Of a stretch of 31,303 bases of DNA, positions 24,245 through 31,303 are shown piece by piece. A program made the translations under genes and the position numbers. Location: positions 1 through 31,303 of the forward strand of contig CAXBPY010000038.1 in NCBI GenBank assembly GCA_963977675.1. Reading direction: 5' to 3'. A model generated the notes under the pieces. It had not been told where the DNA came from and did no database searches. It was given only the letters and a program-made list of their open reading frames with translations. Within the stretch, counting starts at the first letter, position 1. Each line of letters starts with the position of its first letter. This stretch comes from CAXBPY01 sp003455275 (lineage in GTDB: Bacteria > Bacteroidota > Bacteroidia > Chitinophagales > UBA10324).

Positions 24245-25686
24245 TGGATGAAGATAAAACTTTCAGAAGAAGCATTGGATTATGGAGTGCCGTAGCCATT
24301 GTAATTGGCTCCATCATCGGCTCAGGAATTTTTATCCGTCCGGCTGATATTGCAGCGCAACTGGGTTCCCCATCCTTGATTTTTCTGGTTTGGGTTGTTG
24401 CAGGTGGTTTTACTTTTTTCAATGCACTGATTCAGGCAGAAGTGGGAGCCATGCTTCCTGAAACAGGAGGACAGTACGCCTTCATGCGAACGATGTATGG
24501 AAATTTTTGGGCGTATCTCTATGGGTGGGCGCAATTTGCAGTAGTCAATACAGCAGGCACAGCGGCTATTTGTTTCATCGGTGCTCAATACACTGAATAT
24601 TTTATTTCTCTACCGCATTTTTCGGCAGCAACAGAACAATCATTTGTTATTCATCTTCCAGCTATCGGAAATATTTTTCCTCTTCAAAATTTTGGAGTGA
24701 AGTGCCTTACAATTTTCTACCTCACTGTTCTAACCATTATCAATTATAGAAGCACCTCTTTTGGCAGCGGCGTACAGCGATTTTTAACTTTTATAAAAAT
24801 TCTTTCAATCGCATTTATTGTTTTCGGGTTTTTCATTTCAGGAAAGGGTTCATTTGAAAATCTAAGTCAGGAATCATCTGTCATTCACCATTCTGGTTTA
24901 ACACTGATTTCTGCATTTATAGCCGCAGTTACAGGTGCTTTATATTCATACGACGGATGGGGAAATGTGATTTTTGTTGTTGGTGAAATGAAATCGCCCC
25001 GGAAAAACTTACCGCTAAGTTTGATAGCAGGCATCGCGATATGTATTCTGTGCTATATCACAATTACGGCAGCGTATCTCTACATATTGCCGGTTGATCT
25101 GGCGGCCCACTCATCATTGGTTGCTTCAGATGCTGCACAGAAAGCATTCGGCTCAGTTGGCGGGGGAATTATTGCAGGGTTTATAATCATATCAGTTCTG
25201 GGATGTGTGAATGCAAACATTCTCACTCCCCCAAGACTCACTTTCGCAATGTCGCATCACAAAGAATTTTTTCACTTCGCGGGGAAAATTCATCCTCGTT
25301 TTCACACTCCTGCTAATGCACTTTGGTTGCATCTCGGCTGGATGATTTTTACGGTGCTGATAGGATCGTTCTATATGCTTGCCGATATGTTCATTTTCGT
25401 AACATGGTGTTTGAACCTCATGATGATTTATGGATTATTTATTCTTCGGAAAAAATATCCTGAAGCAGAAAGGCCATTTAAAGTATGGGGTTATCCTGTT
25501 TTACCATTCACGATTTTAATCCTCACACTCTCATATCTGGTTTTGACTCTTTATTCAGATATCACATCTTATCTGGAAGGAAGAGTTCCTATTATTAATT
25601 CTGTATTCGGAATTGCATTCACTCTCGCAGGTGTTCCGTTATTTTTATTTTTTAGAAAAAAATTGTTGACGAGAAACAAAGAATGA
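24241..25686 (+). CDS. APC superfamily amino-acid permease
   Basis: 481 residues from ATG 24241, whose ATGA overlaps the TGA of the Rieske gene; an ATG 3 bases later is equally usable. About 12 TM helices. The substrate-binding unwound helix 1 motif is GSIIGSGIFIRPADIA (residues ~17-32), followed by ETGGQYAFMRTMYG and the SYDGWGNVIFVVGEMKSPRKNLP helix-6 region (shown by key residues Y-D-G-W and E-M). The PRLTFAMSHHKEFF block and a C-terminal RPFKVWGYPV are typical of LAT-like antiporters. It moves amino acids across the inner membrane; specificity is unknown. Coupling to the Rieske oxygenase suggests related substrates. Confidence 0.9.
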   Translation: MMDEDKTFRRSIGLWSAVAIVIGSIIGSGIFIRPADIAAQLGSPSLIFLVWVVAGGFTFFNALIQAEVGAMLPETGGQYAFMRTMYGNFWAYLYGWAQFAVVNTAGTAAICFIGAQYTEYFISLPHFSAATEQSFVIHLPAIGNIFPLQNFGVKCLTIFYLTVLTIINYRSTSFGSGVQRFLTFIKILSIAFIVFGFFISGKGSFENLSQESSVIHHSGLTLISAFIAAVTGALYSYDGWGNVIFVVGEMKSPRKNLPLSLIAGIAICILCYITITAAYLYILPVDLAAHSSLVASDAAQKAFGSVGGGIIAGFIIISVLGCVNANILTPPRLTFAMSHHKEFFHFAGKIHPRFHTPANALWLHLGWMIFTVLIGSFYMLADMFIFVTWCLNLMMIYGLFILRKKYPEAERPFKVWGYPVLPFTILILTLSYLVLTLYSDITSYLEGRVPIINSVFGIAFTLAGVPLFLFFRKKLLTRNKE

Positions 25687-25690
25687 AAAA

Positions 25691-25720
25691 AAATGCCTTC
25701 TGAATTTTCAGAAGGCATTT
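25691..25720. terminator. Strong hairpin terminator between convergent genes
   Basis: AAATGCCTTCTGA (25691-25703) and TCAGAAGGCATTT (25708-25720) form a perfect 13-bp stem with an ATTT loop. Read on the minus strand it is followed by eight T residues, so it is best as the terminator of the leftward small-paralogue genes. On the plus strand the T run is short, but it lies 4 nt after the permease stop and may serve both directions. Confidence 0.85.
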
Positions 25721-25743
25721 AACTAAATGGTTAAGTACCAGGA

Positions 25744-26289
25744 TTACTGATGTTCAGTTGAACCGTTAGCATCCGTTCCATCTGTTAATTGAGGAGTTGA
25801 CTGGCTCGCTGGAAATATGTTATCATGATAAAAACCGCAGTGTGTAGGACACCATGCCTGACCATAGAATATTGTTTGATATTCTCCGGGTTCAGACGGA
25901 GTGGTGATATCGCTTCCCGCGTAGTAAGCAGGTTCAACAACAAGATTCAAATAATCATTTTCTCTAGCGAAATAAATTGCAACACCATTGACATTTCGGT
26001 TGGCATTGTCACGCCAGATTTTATCGAATACTTTATTATTAAAAAAAATTCCATCACTTCTGTGAGGAGCATTGGAGTAACTGTCCCAGAATTCTGCGGT
26101 ATAATTTTTCGCATGAGTTGTATCAATTAGCAGTCCGCCTTATTTTACAACTGCTGCAGTATCTGAGGGTGTTTCTTCCTGGCATTTACAATTTGTATCC
26201 AGGATATTAATCAAGCAGTATTTATCAGCGAGGAGAATTACTACTGCAATAAGTAATACACCGATTATTATGTCTTTAGTTTTTGGCAT
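25744..26289 (-). pseudogene. Small membrane-anchored CPxxCG protein (paralogue A), interrupted by one in-frame TAA
   Basis: ATG 26287-26289 begins a TM anchor (DIIIGVLLIAVVILLA, ~6-21) and a Cys-containing spacer (NCKCQEE). At codon 50 (26140-26142) there is a TAA. The same frame then stays open for 131 more residues to TAA 25744-25746 and carries the domain: NYTAEFWDSY, RSDGIFFNNKVFDKIW, NVNGVAIYFA and a C-terminal QAWCPTHCGFY. No ATG restarts the second part early enough to keep the domain. Layout and motifs match the neighbouring intact protein at 26340-26777, 50 bp upstream, so the two halves were evidently one gene. As sequenced, only a 49-aa anchor peptide would be made. Function unknown. 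Terminator at 25691-25720. Confidence 0.65.
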
Positions 26290-26339
26290 AACTTAAAATT
26301 TTTATAAATGATAAAATGATTATTGGTTTAATGAAAATT

Positions 26340-26777
26340 TTATTGATTGAACACACCGCAAATGTTTGGACAAAATCCTTCGGTGATATAGACTCCTGTT
26401 GTATTATCAGTCGCGCGTGAATTATCGGAAATAGCTGTGCACAGAACCATTGAAATCTCTCCTGAAGAAGTATATGCAGGACAGCAAACTAACCCGTTTC
26501 CTCTTTCATCGGAATCAAACAAAGCATCTATTGCACGCTTACTGATATAAAATCCTTTCCTTCCATTCATTTCAGTAAACCTGGATTGAAATGCATCAAC
26601 AAAATCGTTTGCATCCTGAACAGAAATGCTTTTGCCGCCACCAGCTTGTTCTGACTGGCTGTAGCGCTGATCATCATCACAATGTTTCCCAACCCTGCCC
26701 GGGGTAAATGATTGGAAGACCAGAAGGATGGTGGCGGTAAAAATTCCGCCGAGCAAAAAATATTTTACTTTTTCCAT
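26340..26777 (-). CDS. Small membrane-anchored CPxxCG protein (paralogue B), unknown function
   Basis: 145 residues from ATG 26777. An N-terminal signal/anchor (~6-24, FLLGGIFTATILLVFQSF) is followed by a polar spacer with DDDQRYSQSEQAGGGK, then a domain ~50-145: DANDFVDAFQSRF, RKGFYISKRAIDALFD, NGLVCCPAY, GEISMVLCTAIS and C-terminal GFCPNICGVF. It is related to the interrupted neighbour: both share an aromatic helix, a G-(F/I)-(Y/F) strand with K/R and a D-x-(L/I)-(F/W) helix, an N-G-(L/V) strand, and a terminal CPxxCG. Paired cysteines suggest a disulfide or metal site outside the cytoplasm. I do not recognise the family. A perfect inverted repeat lies ~68 bp upstream of the start. Confidence 0.6.
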   Translation of the reverse strand: MEKVKYFLLGGIFTATILLVFQSFTPGRVGKHCDDDQRYSQSEQAGGGKSISVQDANDFVDAFQSRFTEMNGRKGFYISKRAIDALFDSDERGNGLVCCPAYTSSGEISMVLCTAISDNSRATDNTTGVYITEGFCPNICGVFNQ

Positions 26778-27097
26778 GTGGGTTGGTTTTTGGTTTTAAT
26801 TATTTGTAGAAAAATAGAAGTCTTTTCTTCATAAAATGCCGGAAGAAAATATTCTACCAGAATATTTTCATTCTCTTGCTTTTGAAATATTTTTTTATTT
26901 ATTCTACTATTTAATATTGTCTTGGATGATTTACATGACCTGAAGTCCTTCACATATAATTGGGCAAAAACCCCGATGAACTGCTTTAAAAAATTTAATG
27001 TCTAAAATTAAAAAGGCAGTCGATTATTGATCGATATGAAAAAATAATCTCATTTAATTTTCATTGGCTTGATTCGCCTTGGATTTTTTTTTATTTA
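26778..27097. other. 320-bp intergenic region
   Basis: AT-rich gap between paralogue B and the GNAT gene. It contains the perfect inverted repeat at 26845-26869 and an imperfect hairpin with ACTGC/GCAGT ends at 26980-27020 that could terminate leftward transcription from the GNAT gene. A 62-codon frame at 26765-26953 on the minus strand has lysine/asparagine-biased composition and overlaps paralogue B, and I do not consider it a gene. No tRNA or other RNA gene is evident. Confidence 0.5.
26845..26869. promoter_or_regulatory. Perfect 11-bp inverted repeat upstream of paralogue B
   Basis: GAAAATATTCT (26845-26855) and AGAATATTTTC (26859-26869) are exact reverse complements around ACC, 68-92 bp upstream of the ATG of paralogue B. 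The spacing is operator-like. In RNA it would be a stable AT-rich hairpin and could instead terminate transcription coming from the acetyltransferase gene at 27098. Confidence 0.45.
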
Positions 27098-27598
27098 TTA
27101 TTTGAAAATTCGGTAATACACGGCATTCTCACCATGGCAATCGCCATCCTTCCAATAAGTCATTCCGCATTTTTGCATCACTCTTATGGAAGCAACATTT
27201 TCTTTAATAGCACGGGCACAGATTTCTGTCATCCCCAGTTTTTCAAAACCATATTTCAAACAAGCGTGTGATGATTCGGTTGCGTAACCTTTGTTCCAAT
27301 GTTTTTTCAGAAAGCGATAACCTAAATCAATTTGCCCGGTGTCTTCGAGTTTTCGCAAACCATTCCAGCCAAGAAATTCATTTGTATCCTTCAGTAACAC
27401 CGTCCATCTTCCAAATCCATCTCTCTTATATGGAATGTAATTTTCAATCAAAGCTTTTGCTTCTTCTAAATTTTTGAAATGATTATCTCCGGTATAACGA
27501 ATAACATCGGGGTCGCTGTTTAGCAGAAATAAATTTTCAGCATCTGAAATATCAAACTCCCGAAGTATCAATCGCGGAGTTTCCAAAATGAAATTCAT
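27098..27598 (-). CDS. RimJ/RimL-type GNAT acetyltransferase
   Basis: 166 residues from ATG 27598. Starts with the family's ETPRLILREFDISDAENLF block; WTVLLKDTNEFLGWNGLRKL follows; the acetyl-CoA loop is HWNKGYATESSHACLKYGF (~95-113), then RAIKENVASIRVMQKCGM. Proteins of this type acetylate ribosomal-protein N-termini, amino sugars or small amines; the target is not clear. It starts 2 nt after the stop of the E1 dehydrogenase gene, so it is co-translated with it, although a functional link is not obvious. Confidence 0.9.
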   Translation of the reverse strand: MNFILETPRLILREFDISDAENLFLLNSDPDVIRYTGDNHFKNLEEAKALIENYIPYKRDGFGRWTVLLKDTNEFLGWNGLRKLEDTGQIDLGYRFLKKHWNKGYATESSHACLKYGFEKLGMTEICARAIKENVASIRVMQKCGMTYWKDGDCHGENAVYYRIFK

Positions 27599-27600
27599 CT

Positions 27601-29589
27601 TTAATATTCTAAAAGTTCTTTCATCTTCTCACTCAATCTTGTTTTGGCAAGAAAATTATTTTCCAACGGAATGGAGAATGGAACTGGAGTATCCAGTGAA
27701 GCAACTCGCATCACAGGCGCATCAAGATGAGCAAAACAATTCTCAGAAATCCATGCGCTGATTTCTCCGCCAATTCCTCCGGTCATGCAATCTTCATGAA
27801 GCACCAAAACTTTTCCGGTCTTCTTCACCGTTCTTTCAATTGCTTCTTTGTCGAAAGGAAGAAGAGTTCTTAAATCCAAAAGATCTGCAGAAAAATCTGA
27901 AATCTGAAATCTGAAATCTGAAATCTGTTGTTTCGCCCAATGCACTCCAGCGCCATAAGTAATAATGCTCATGTCATTTCCTTCTTCCACTAAGTTGGCT
28001 TTACCAATTTCAATGTTGTAATACTCTTCGGGCACAGCACCGCTGATGGCGCGATACAATGCTTTATGTTCAAAATACATTACCGGATTCGGATCTTCGA
28101 AAGCAGAAAGCAAAAGTCCTTTTGCATCGTAAGGATTCGATGGATAAACAACTTTTAATCCCGGAGTGTGAGTAAACCACGCTTCATTACTTTGAGAATG
28201 AAACGGACCGGCACCAACCCCAGCACCGGTTGGCATCCGCACAACTACATCTGCATTTTGTCCCCAGCGGTAGTAACTTTTCGCGAGGTTGTTGATGATT
28301 TGATTGAAGCCCACTGTTACAAAATCAGCGAACTGCATTTCCATCATTGCCTTAAAACCTTTGATGGACAAACCAAGCGCTGCACCCACAATTGCTGATT
28401 CACAAATCGGAGTGTTGCGCACTCTCTCTCTTCCGAATTCTTCAACAAAGCCTTCTGTGATTTTAAAAACTCCTCCATACTCAGCAATATCCTGTCCCAT
28501 TAGCACAAGGTTGTGATGCTTGCGCATGGCGAGTTTCAGACCTTCGGAAATTGCATCAACAATTCTTAATTCCCGTTCTGATTTTTTTGGTGTGATGATT
28601 TGCGGTGTAAATGGCGCATACACATCATTCATTTCCTCGCTGGTGTTTGCAATAATTTCCGGCTCATCAAAAACCGGAGCGAGCGATTCTTCAATTTCTT
28701 TTTTCAGAAGAGCATGAGTCGTAGATATATTTTCATCATTCAACAAACCTTCATTCTTCAAAAACTCTTCGTAATGTTTTACCGGGTCTTTCTTTCCCCA
28801 CTCTTCAATTAATTCTTTCGGAACATATTTTACTCCGCTCGCTTCTTCATGCCCGCGCATTCTGAAAGTCATGCACTCCAGCAACACAGGTGCTTGCTCG
28901 CGAATGCAGTACTCACGCAACTCTTTCACTGTATGATAAACTTCCAGAAAATTATTTCCATCTATGGTCACAGCTTTCATTCCATAACCAACTCCTCTGT
29001 CTGCTAAATGCTTGCATGCATATTGTTCCGAAGTGGGAGTGCTTAATCCGTAACCATTATTCTCAATCAGAAATATCACAGGCAATTTCCATACAGCAGC
29101 CACATTCAGCGCTTCATGGAAATCTCCTTCGCTTGTTCCGCCCTCGCCGGTGAATGCGAGAGAGATTTTATTTTCTTTCTTCAGTTTATGTGCGAGTGAA
29201 ATTCCATCAGCGATTGCGAGTTGCGGACCGAGGTGCGATATCATTCCAACGATATGATGCGGATTACTTCCGAAGTGAAAACTTCTTTCTCTTCCTTTAG
29301 AGAATCCGGATTTTTTTCCCTGCCACTGCGCGAACAACTGTGTGAGATTCATGTTTCGCCTAGTGAACACACCCAAGTTGCGGTGCATGGGCATGATGTA
29401 TTCATCTTCATCGAGCGCAAGTGTTGCCCCTACGGCAATTGCTTCTTGTCCGATGCCTGAAAACCATTTTGAAATTTTTCCCTGGCGAAGCAGATTGAGC
29501 ATCTTCTCCTCAATCATGCGCGGATATAAAATGGATTTATAAAACGAAAGCAACTGTTCGTCGCTCAAATTCTTTCTGTCGAATTTCAT
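27601..29589 (-). CDS. Fused E1 alpha/beta 2-oxoacid dehydrogenase (branched-chain or pyruvate type)
   Basis: 662 residues from ATG 29589. Residues ~1-320 are E1-alpha (RQGKISKWFSGIGQEA, the thiamine-diphosphate site GEGGTSEGDFHEALN...ENNGYGLSTP, RMRGHEEASG), and ~335-662 are E1-beta (LMGQDIAEYGGVFKITEG, ESAIVGAALGLSIKG, MQFADFV, RMPTGAGVGAGPFHSQS, LLDLRTLLPFD). The fusion is common in Bacteroidota. It decarboxylates a 2-oxoacid and loads the acyl group on the E2 lipoyl domain; E2 and E3 are not here. Typical substrate would be branched-chain 2-oxoacids, giving iso-fatty-acid primers, but pyruvate is not excluded. Residues 555-566 are encoded by five tandem 7-bp repeats. It is 61 nt downstream of the saccharopine dehydrogenase-like gene. 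Confidence 0.92.
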   Translation of the reverse strand: MKFDRKNLSDEQLLSFYKSILYPRMIEEKMLNLLRQGKISKWFSGIGQEAIAVGATLALDEDEYIMPMHRNLGVFTRRNMNLTQLFAQWQGKKSGFSKGRERSFHFGSNPHHIVGMISHLGPQLAIADGISLAHKLKKENKISLAFTGEGGTSEGDFHEALNVAAVWKLPVIFLIENNGYGLSTPTSEQYACKHLADRGVGYGMKAVTIDGNNFLEVYHTVKELREYCIREQAPVLLECMTFRMRGHEEASGVKYVPKELIEEWGKKDPVKHYEEFLKNEGLLNDENISTTHALLKKEIEESLAPVFDEPEIIANTSEEMNDVYAPFTPQIITPKKSERELRIVDAISEGLKLAMRKHHNLVLMGQDIAEYGGVFKITEGFVEEFGRERVRNTPICESAIVGAALGLSIKGFKAMMEMQFADFVTVGFNQIINNLAKSYYRWGQNADVVVRMPTGAGVGAGPFHSQSNEAWFTHTPGLKVVYPSNPYDAKGLLLSAFEDPNPVMYFEHKALYRAISGAVPEEYYNIEIGKANLVEEGNDMSIITYGAGVHWAKQQISDFRFQISDFSADLLDLRTLLPFDKEAIERTVKKTGKVLVLHEDCMTGGIGGEISAWISENCFAHLDAPVMRVASLDTPVPFSIPLENNFLAKTRLSEKMKELLEY
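27893..27927 (-). repeat. Five tandem copies of a 7-bp repeat inside the E1 gene
   Basis: Plus strand (AAATCTG)x5, coding strand (CAGATTT)x5, with no mismatch. It encodes QISDFRFQISDF at residues 555-566, between the conserved GAGVHWA strand and the ADLLDLRTLLP strand of the E1-beta domain. Because 7 is not a multiple of 3, gain or loss of one unit shifts the frame. The present copy number keeps the gene open. Confidence 0.95.
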
Positions 29590-29650
29590 ATGCGCGGCGA
29601 ATATCGTGAAGAATAACTGACAGTATTTGTGAGTGGGGTAAAAGAAAAAC

Positions 29651-30784
29651 CTACAATTCTTCTCTTGTTGCTTTGTAGATCACATAGCGCTTTTTTAATT
29701 CATCGAGCATGAAATAAAAATTGTTTTCATCTTCTCCTAAAAATTCGGGGGGATTAATTCCGGGTCTTGAAAAATTTTTTTCCATCATTAACCTGACCGC
29801 AGTCGTGCATGTGTAACCGGTGGTGCGGGCCATGGATGAAGTTTGTGTGGCTTGATCATAATAATCAAGCAAATTATAAGTGTACCGAACCTGAATATTG
29901 TTTTCACTGCCTTCAACTGTTACACGCATTACAGTAAATTCCTTTTCTCCTTTTTTGTACTTCCATTGTGGCAGCATGATGGCAGATGCCACATCAAGCG
30001 GTCGCACTTCTTTTCCATTAACAGAAATTTTTTCCTCTGAAAAAAAACCCATATCACGAAGCATTTCCATTGCAGCGCGATGCCCCGGATATCGCAGGGT
30101 TTTTTCTTTCATATCCGGAATGTGACTCATGGTTTTCAGAATGCTCCGTAAGCCGTCGGTATTGAAAGATTCAAGAGTTCCGATTTGATCGAAGTGAATA
30201 AATTCCGGTTCAGTGAGTGCTGCTTTAATTACAACCTTTCCGTTTTCCATCAACCTTGCCGGCCGCGTGTATTCTTCAATCACATCAATTGGAGAGAAGG
30301 GTGCTTTGTATTGGAACGGCAACTTTCTTTCTGCGGGAAGTCCACCCACCAGGCATTCAAAATATTTTACACTCATTCTTTTATTGTGATAACCAAGAAT
30401 AATATTATCCATACCGGGTGCAACACCACAATCAGTAATTGCTGTAACATTATTTTTTCTAGCGAGTTCATCCAGCGCAAAAGCATCTTCAGGAAAAAAA
30501 GAAATATCTACAACAGGTTTTTTATTCTTTATTATGGTTTCAAGTGTTTTGAATCCCATGAAGCCGGGAACTGCTCCCACCACGCAGTCAGCGGTAGCAA
30601 TTAACTCGCTGATTTTTTTTTCGTCAGAAAGATTTGCCTGCTCTGTTTTAATGTTAGGAATGTCTTTCAGTAGCGAAAGATTTTCATCGCTGATATCAGC
30701 AGAAAGCACAGAATAATTTTTTGCCAGGTCAATCGCGATTGCCCGGCCAACCATTCCGGCACCGAGCACAGTTATTTTTTTCAT
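29651..30784 (-). CDS. Saccharopine dehydrogenase family oxidoreductase
   Basis: 377 residues from ATG 30784. The N-terminal Rossmann domain begins KKITVLGAGMVGRAIA with the GxGxxG dinucleotide site at residues 8-13. The middle/C-terminal domain has ITDCGVAPGMDNIILGYH, LVGGLPAERKLPFQYKAPFSP, YPGHRAAMEMLRDMGFF and the late TTGYTCTTAVRLMM block, matching LYS9-type saccharopine dehydrogenases (glutamate-forming) and related carboxynorspermidine-type enzymes. Likely a cytoplasmic NAD(P)-dependent step of lysine degradation or a similar reaction. It begins 12 nt after the stop of the SGNH-like gene and is followed by the E1 dehydrogenase, which could fit amino-acid catabolism. Confidence 0.85.
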   Translation of the reverse strand: MKKITVLGAGMVGRAIAIDLAKNYSVLSADISDENLSLLKDIPNIKTEQANLSDEKKISELIATADCVVGAVPGFMGFKTLETIIKNKKPVVDISFFPEDAFALDELARKNNVTAITDCGVAPGMDNIILGYHNKRMSVKYFECLVGGLPAERKLPFQYKAPFSPIDVIEEYTRPARLMENGKVVIKAALTEPEFIHFDQIGTLESFNTDGLRSILKTMSHIPDMKEKTLRYPGHRAAMEMLRDMGFFSEEKISVNGKEVRPLDVASAIMLPQWKYKKGEKEFTVMRVTVEGSENNIQVRYTYNLLDYYDQATQTSSMARTTGYTCTTAVRLMMEKNFSRPGINPPEFLGEDENNFYFMLDELKKRYVIYKATREEL

Positions 30785-30796
30785 ACGGAAAATTTT

Positions 30797-31303
30797 TTAA
30801 TTGTTTTTTGAAAAGGTTTGCAAATATGATTTCACATCGCGTGCAAGTTGTGCTGAATAAATATTTGCTCCGGTTAAGTTCAGGTGATTCAGGTCGCGGA
30901 AATATTTTTTTGAGTCGCAGATTTTCATGGTGTCGTATTCCCAATAAGGAGTTGAAGTTTCGCTGCTGATTTTTTTTATGCGCGAAAAAATTTCGTCGTA
31001 GTTCAAAATAGTTTTTCGAATGGAAGAAATTATTGGTGCATGAACCAACACAATAGGAACTGAATCACTCTTACTTATCGCAATAAAACTTTTCAGCAAT
31101 TCAAATCCTTGTTCATCGTAAGTGGCAGTTCGCGGTGTGTTCAAATCATTTTCTGCCGAAGCGCTCCACTGCAATTCTCTTCCCTGAAAACCTTTGAAAA
31201 ATTCTACTTTGTAAGTGTCCACATCGGGCGGCTTCGGAATTCCAAACAATGAGTAGTAGCGATTCTGATCTACCTCCGCAAAAATTTCTTCCAACTGATT
31301 TAC
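30797..31303 (-). CDS. SGNH/GDSL-like hydrolase-fold protein, C-terminal part
   Basis: The frame is open to the window edge (V-N-Q-L precedes the TTG codon near 31294), so the 5' end is outside. The visible ~168 residues contain VPIVLVHAPI (a beta-strand followed by the oxyanion-region turn) and the C-terminal FRDLNHLNLTGANIYS, which matches the Asp-x-x-His block that supplies the last two catalytic residues in SGNH hydrolases and in DltD/AlgX-like acyl-handling proteins. The nucleophile region would lie outside the window. The substrate could be an acylated polysaccharide, but this is not shown. It is 12 nt upstream of the saccharopine dehydrogenase-like gene. Confidence 0.55.
   Translation of the reverse strand, partial: VNQLEEIFAEVDQNRYYSLFGIPKPPDVDTYKVEFFKGFQGRELQWSASAENDLNTPRTATYDEQGFELLKSFIAISKSDSVPIVLVHAPIISSIRKTILNYDEIFSRIKKISSETSTPYWEYDTMKICDSKKYFRDLNHLNLTGANIYSAQLARDVKSYLQTFSKNN

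Noticed and set aside
25744..25950. Independent 68-aa gene on the minus strand
   Set aside because: It starts at a TTG inside the domain of paralogue A; the same frame is open back to 26139 and lines up with paralogue B.
8035..26142. Genome-wide recoding of TAA as a sense codon
   Set aside because: Several intact genes (for example the SLBB, purD, truA and PorG-like genes) end in TAA at the expected family length, so TAA is used as a normal stop.
26765..26953. 62-aa minus-strand ORF
   Set aside because: Composition is that of random AT-rich DNA, it overlaps paralogue B's start, and it contains the inverted repeat.
30185..30604. 139-aa plus-strand ORF
   Set aside because: It is antisense to the well-supported saccharopine dehydrogenase-like gene and has no domain character.

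Overview
The window is an AT-rich, gene-dense stretch of a Bacteroidota chromosome, most likely from the Chitinophagales/Sphingobacteriales side and probably from a metagenome. The evidence is two proteins with C-terminal type IX secretion (T9SS) sorting domains, a PorG/DUF6089-like outer-membrane barrel, a fused E1 alpha/beta 2-oxoacid dehydrogenase, weak Shine-Dalgarno use, and several TAnnTTTG-type -7 promoter boxes 18-21 nt before start codons. The first ~200-290 bases do not fit: they are GC-rich and carry the tail of a CheW-like protein on the plus strand, so the left end looks like a join to foreign DNA.

Layout. 1-191: CheW tail (foreign). 188-3260, minus: a surface protein with a carbohydrate-binding-like domain, cut at its 3' end by the join; the C-terminal third of a large T9SS protein whose 5' part is missing; a 58-aa ORF lying exactly at that break; and an intact T9SS cargo protein. 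3301-6611, minus: Na+/solute symporter, PorG-like barrel, GNAT acetyltransferase and SRPBCC protein. 6721-8589, plus: a TPR/transmembrane/class III adenylate cyclase broken by one in-frame TAA. 8597-11913: thiL, a YcxB-like membrane protein, rnhB and a lytic transglycosylase. 12024-15563, plus: a polysaccharide export pair (multi-SLBB outer-membrane protein and Wzz-like protein). 15603-20149: waaA, an outer-membrane protein, truA, gatA and tatA. 20356-25686, plus: comB, purD, a DedA protein, a Rieske oxygenase and an APC permease. 25691-26777, minus: a terminator and two small membrane-anchored paralogues ending in a CPxxCG motif, one of them interrupted by an in-frame TAA. 27098-31303, minus: GNAT acetyltransferase, fused E1 dehydrogenase, saccharopine dehydrogenase-like protein and a partial SGNH-like protein.

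Most genes are housekeeping or envelope functions in short operons, and no complete new defence or mobile system is visible. The points most worth a second look are: five copies of a 7-bp repeat inside the E1 dehydrogenase coding sequence, where loss or gain of one unit would shift the frame; two genes each interrupted by a single in-frame TAA; the CPxxCG paralogue pair with a perfect 11-bp inverted repeat upstream; an 18-bp perfect palindrome that includes the likely ribosome-binding site of gatA; and two probable breakpoints in the first 2.2 kb. I saw no tRNA, rRNA, CRISPR array, insertion sequence or recognisable riboswitch.
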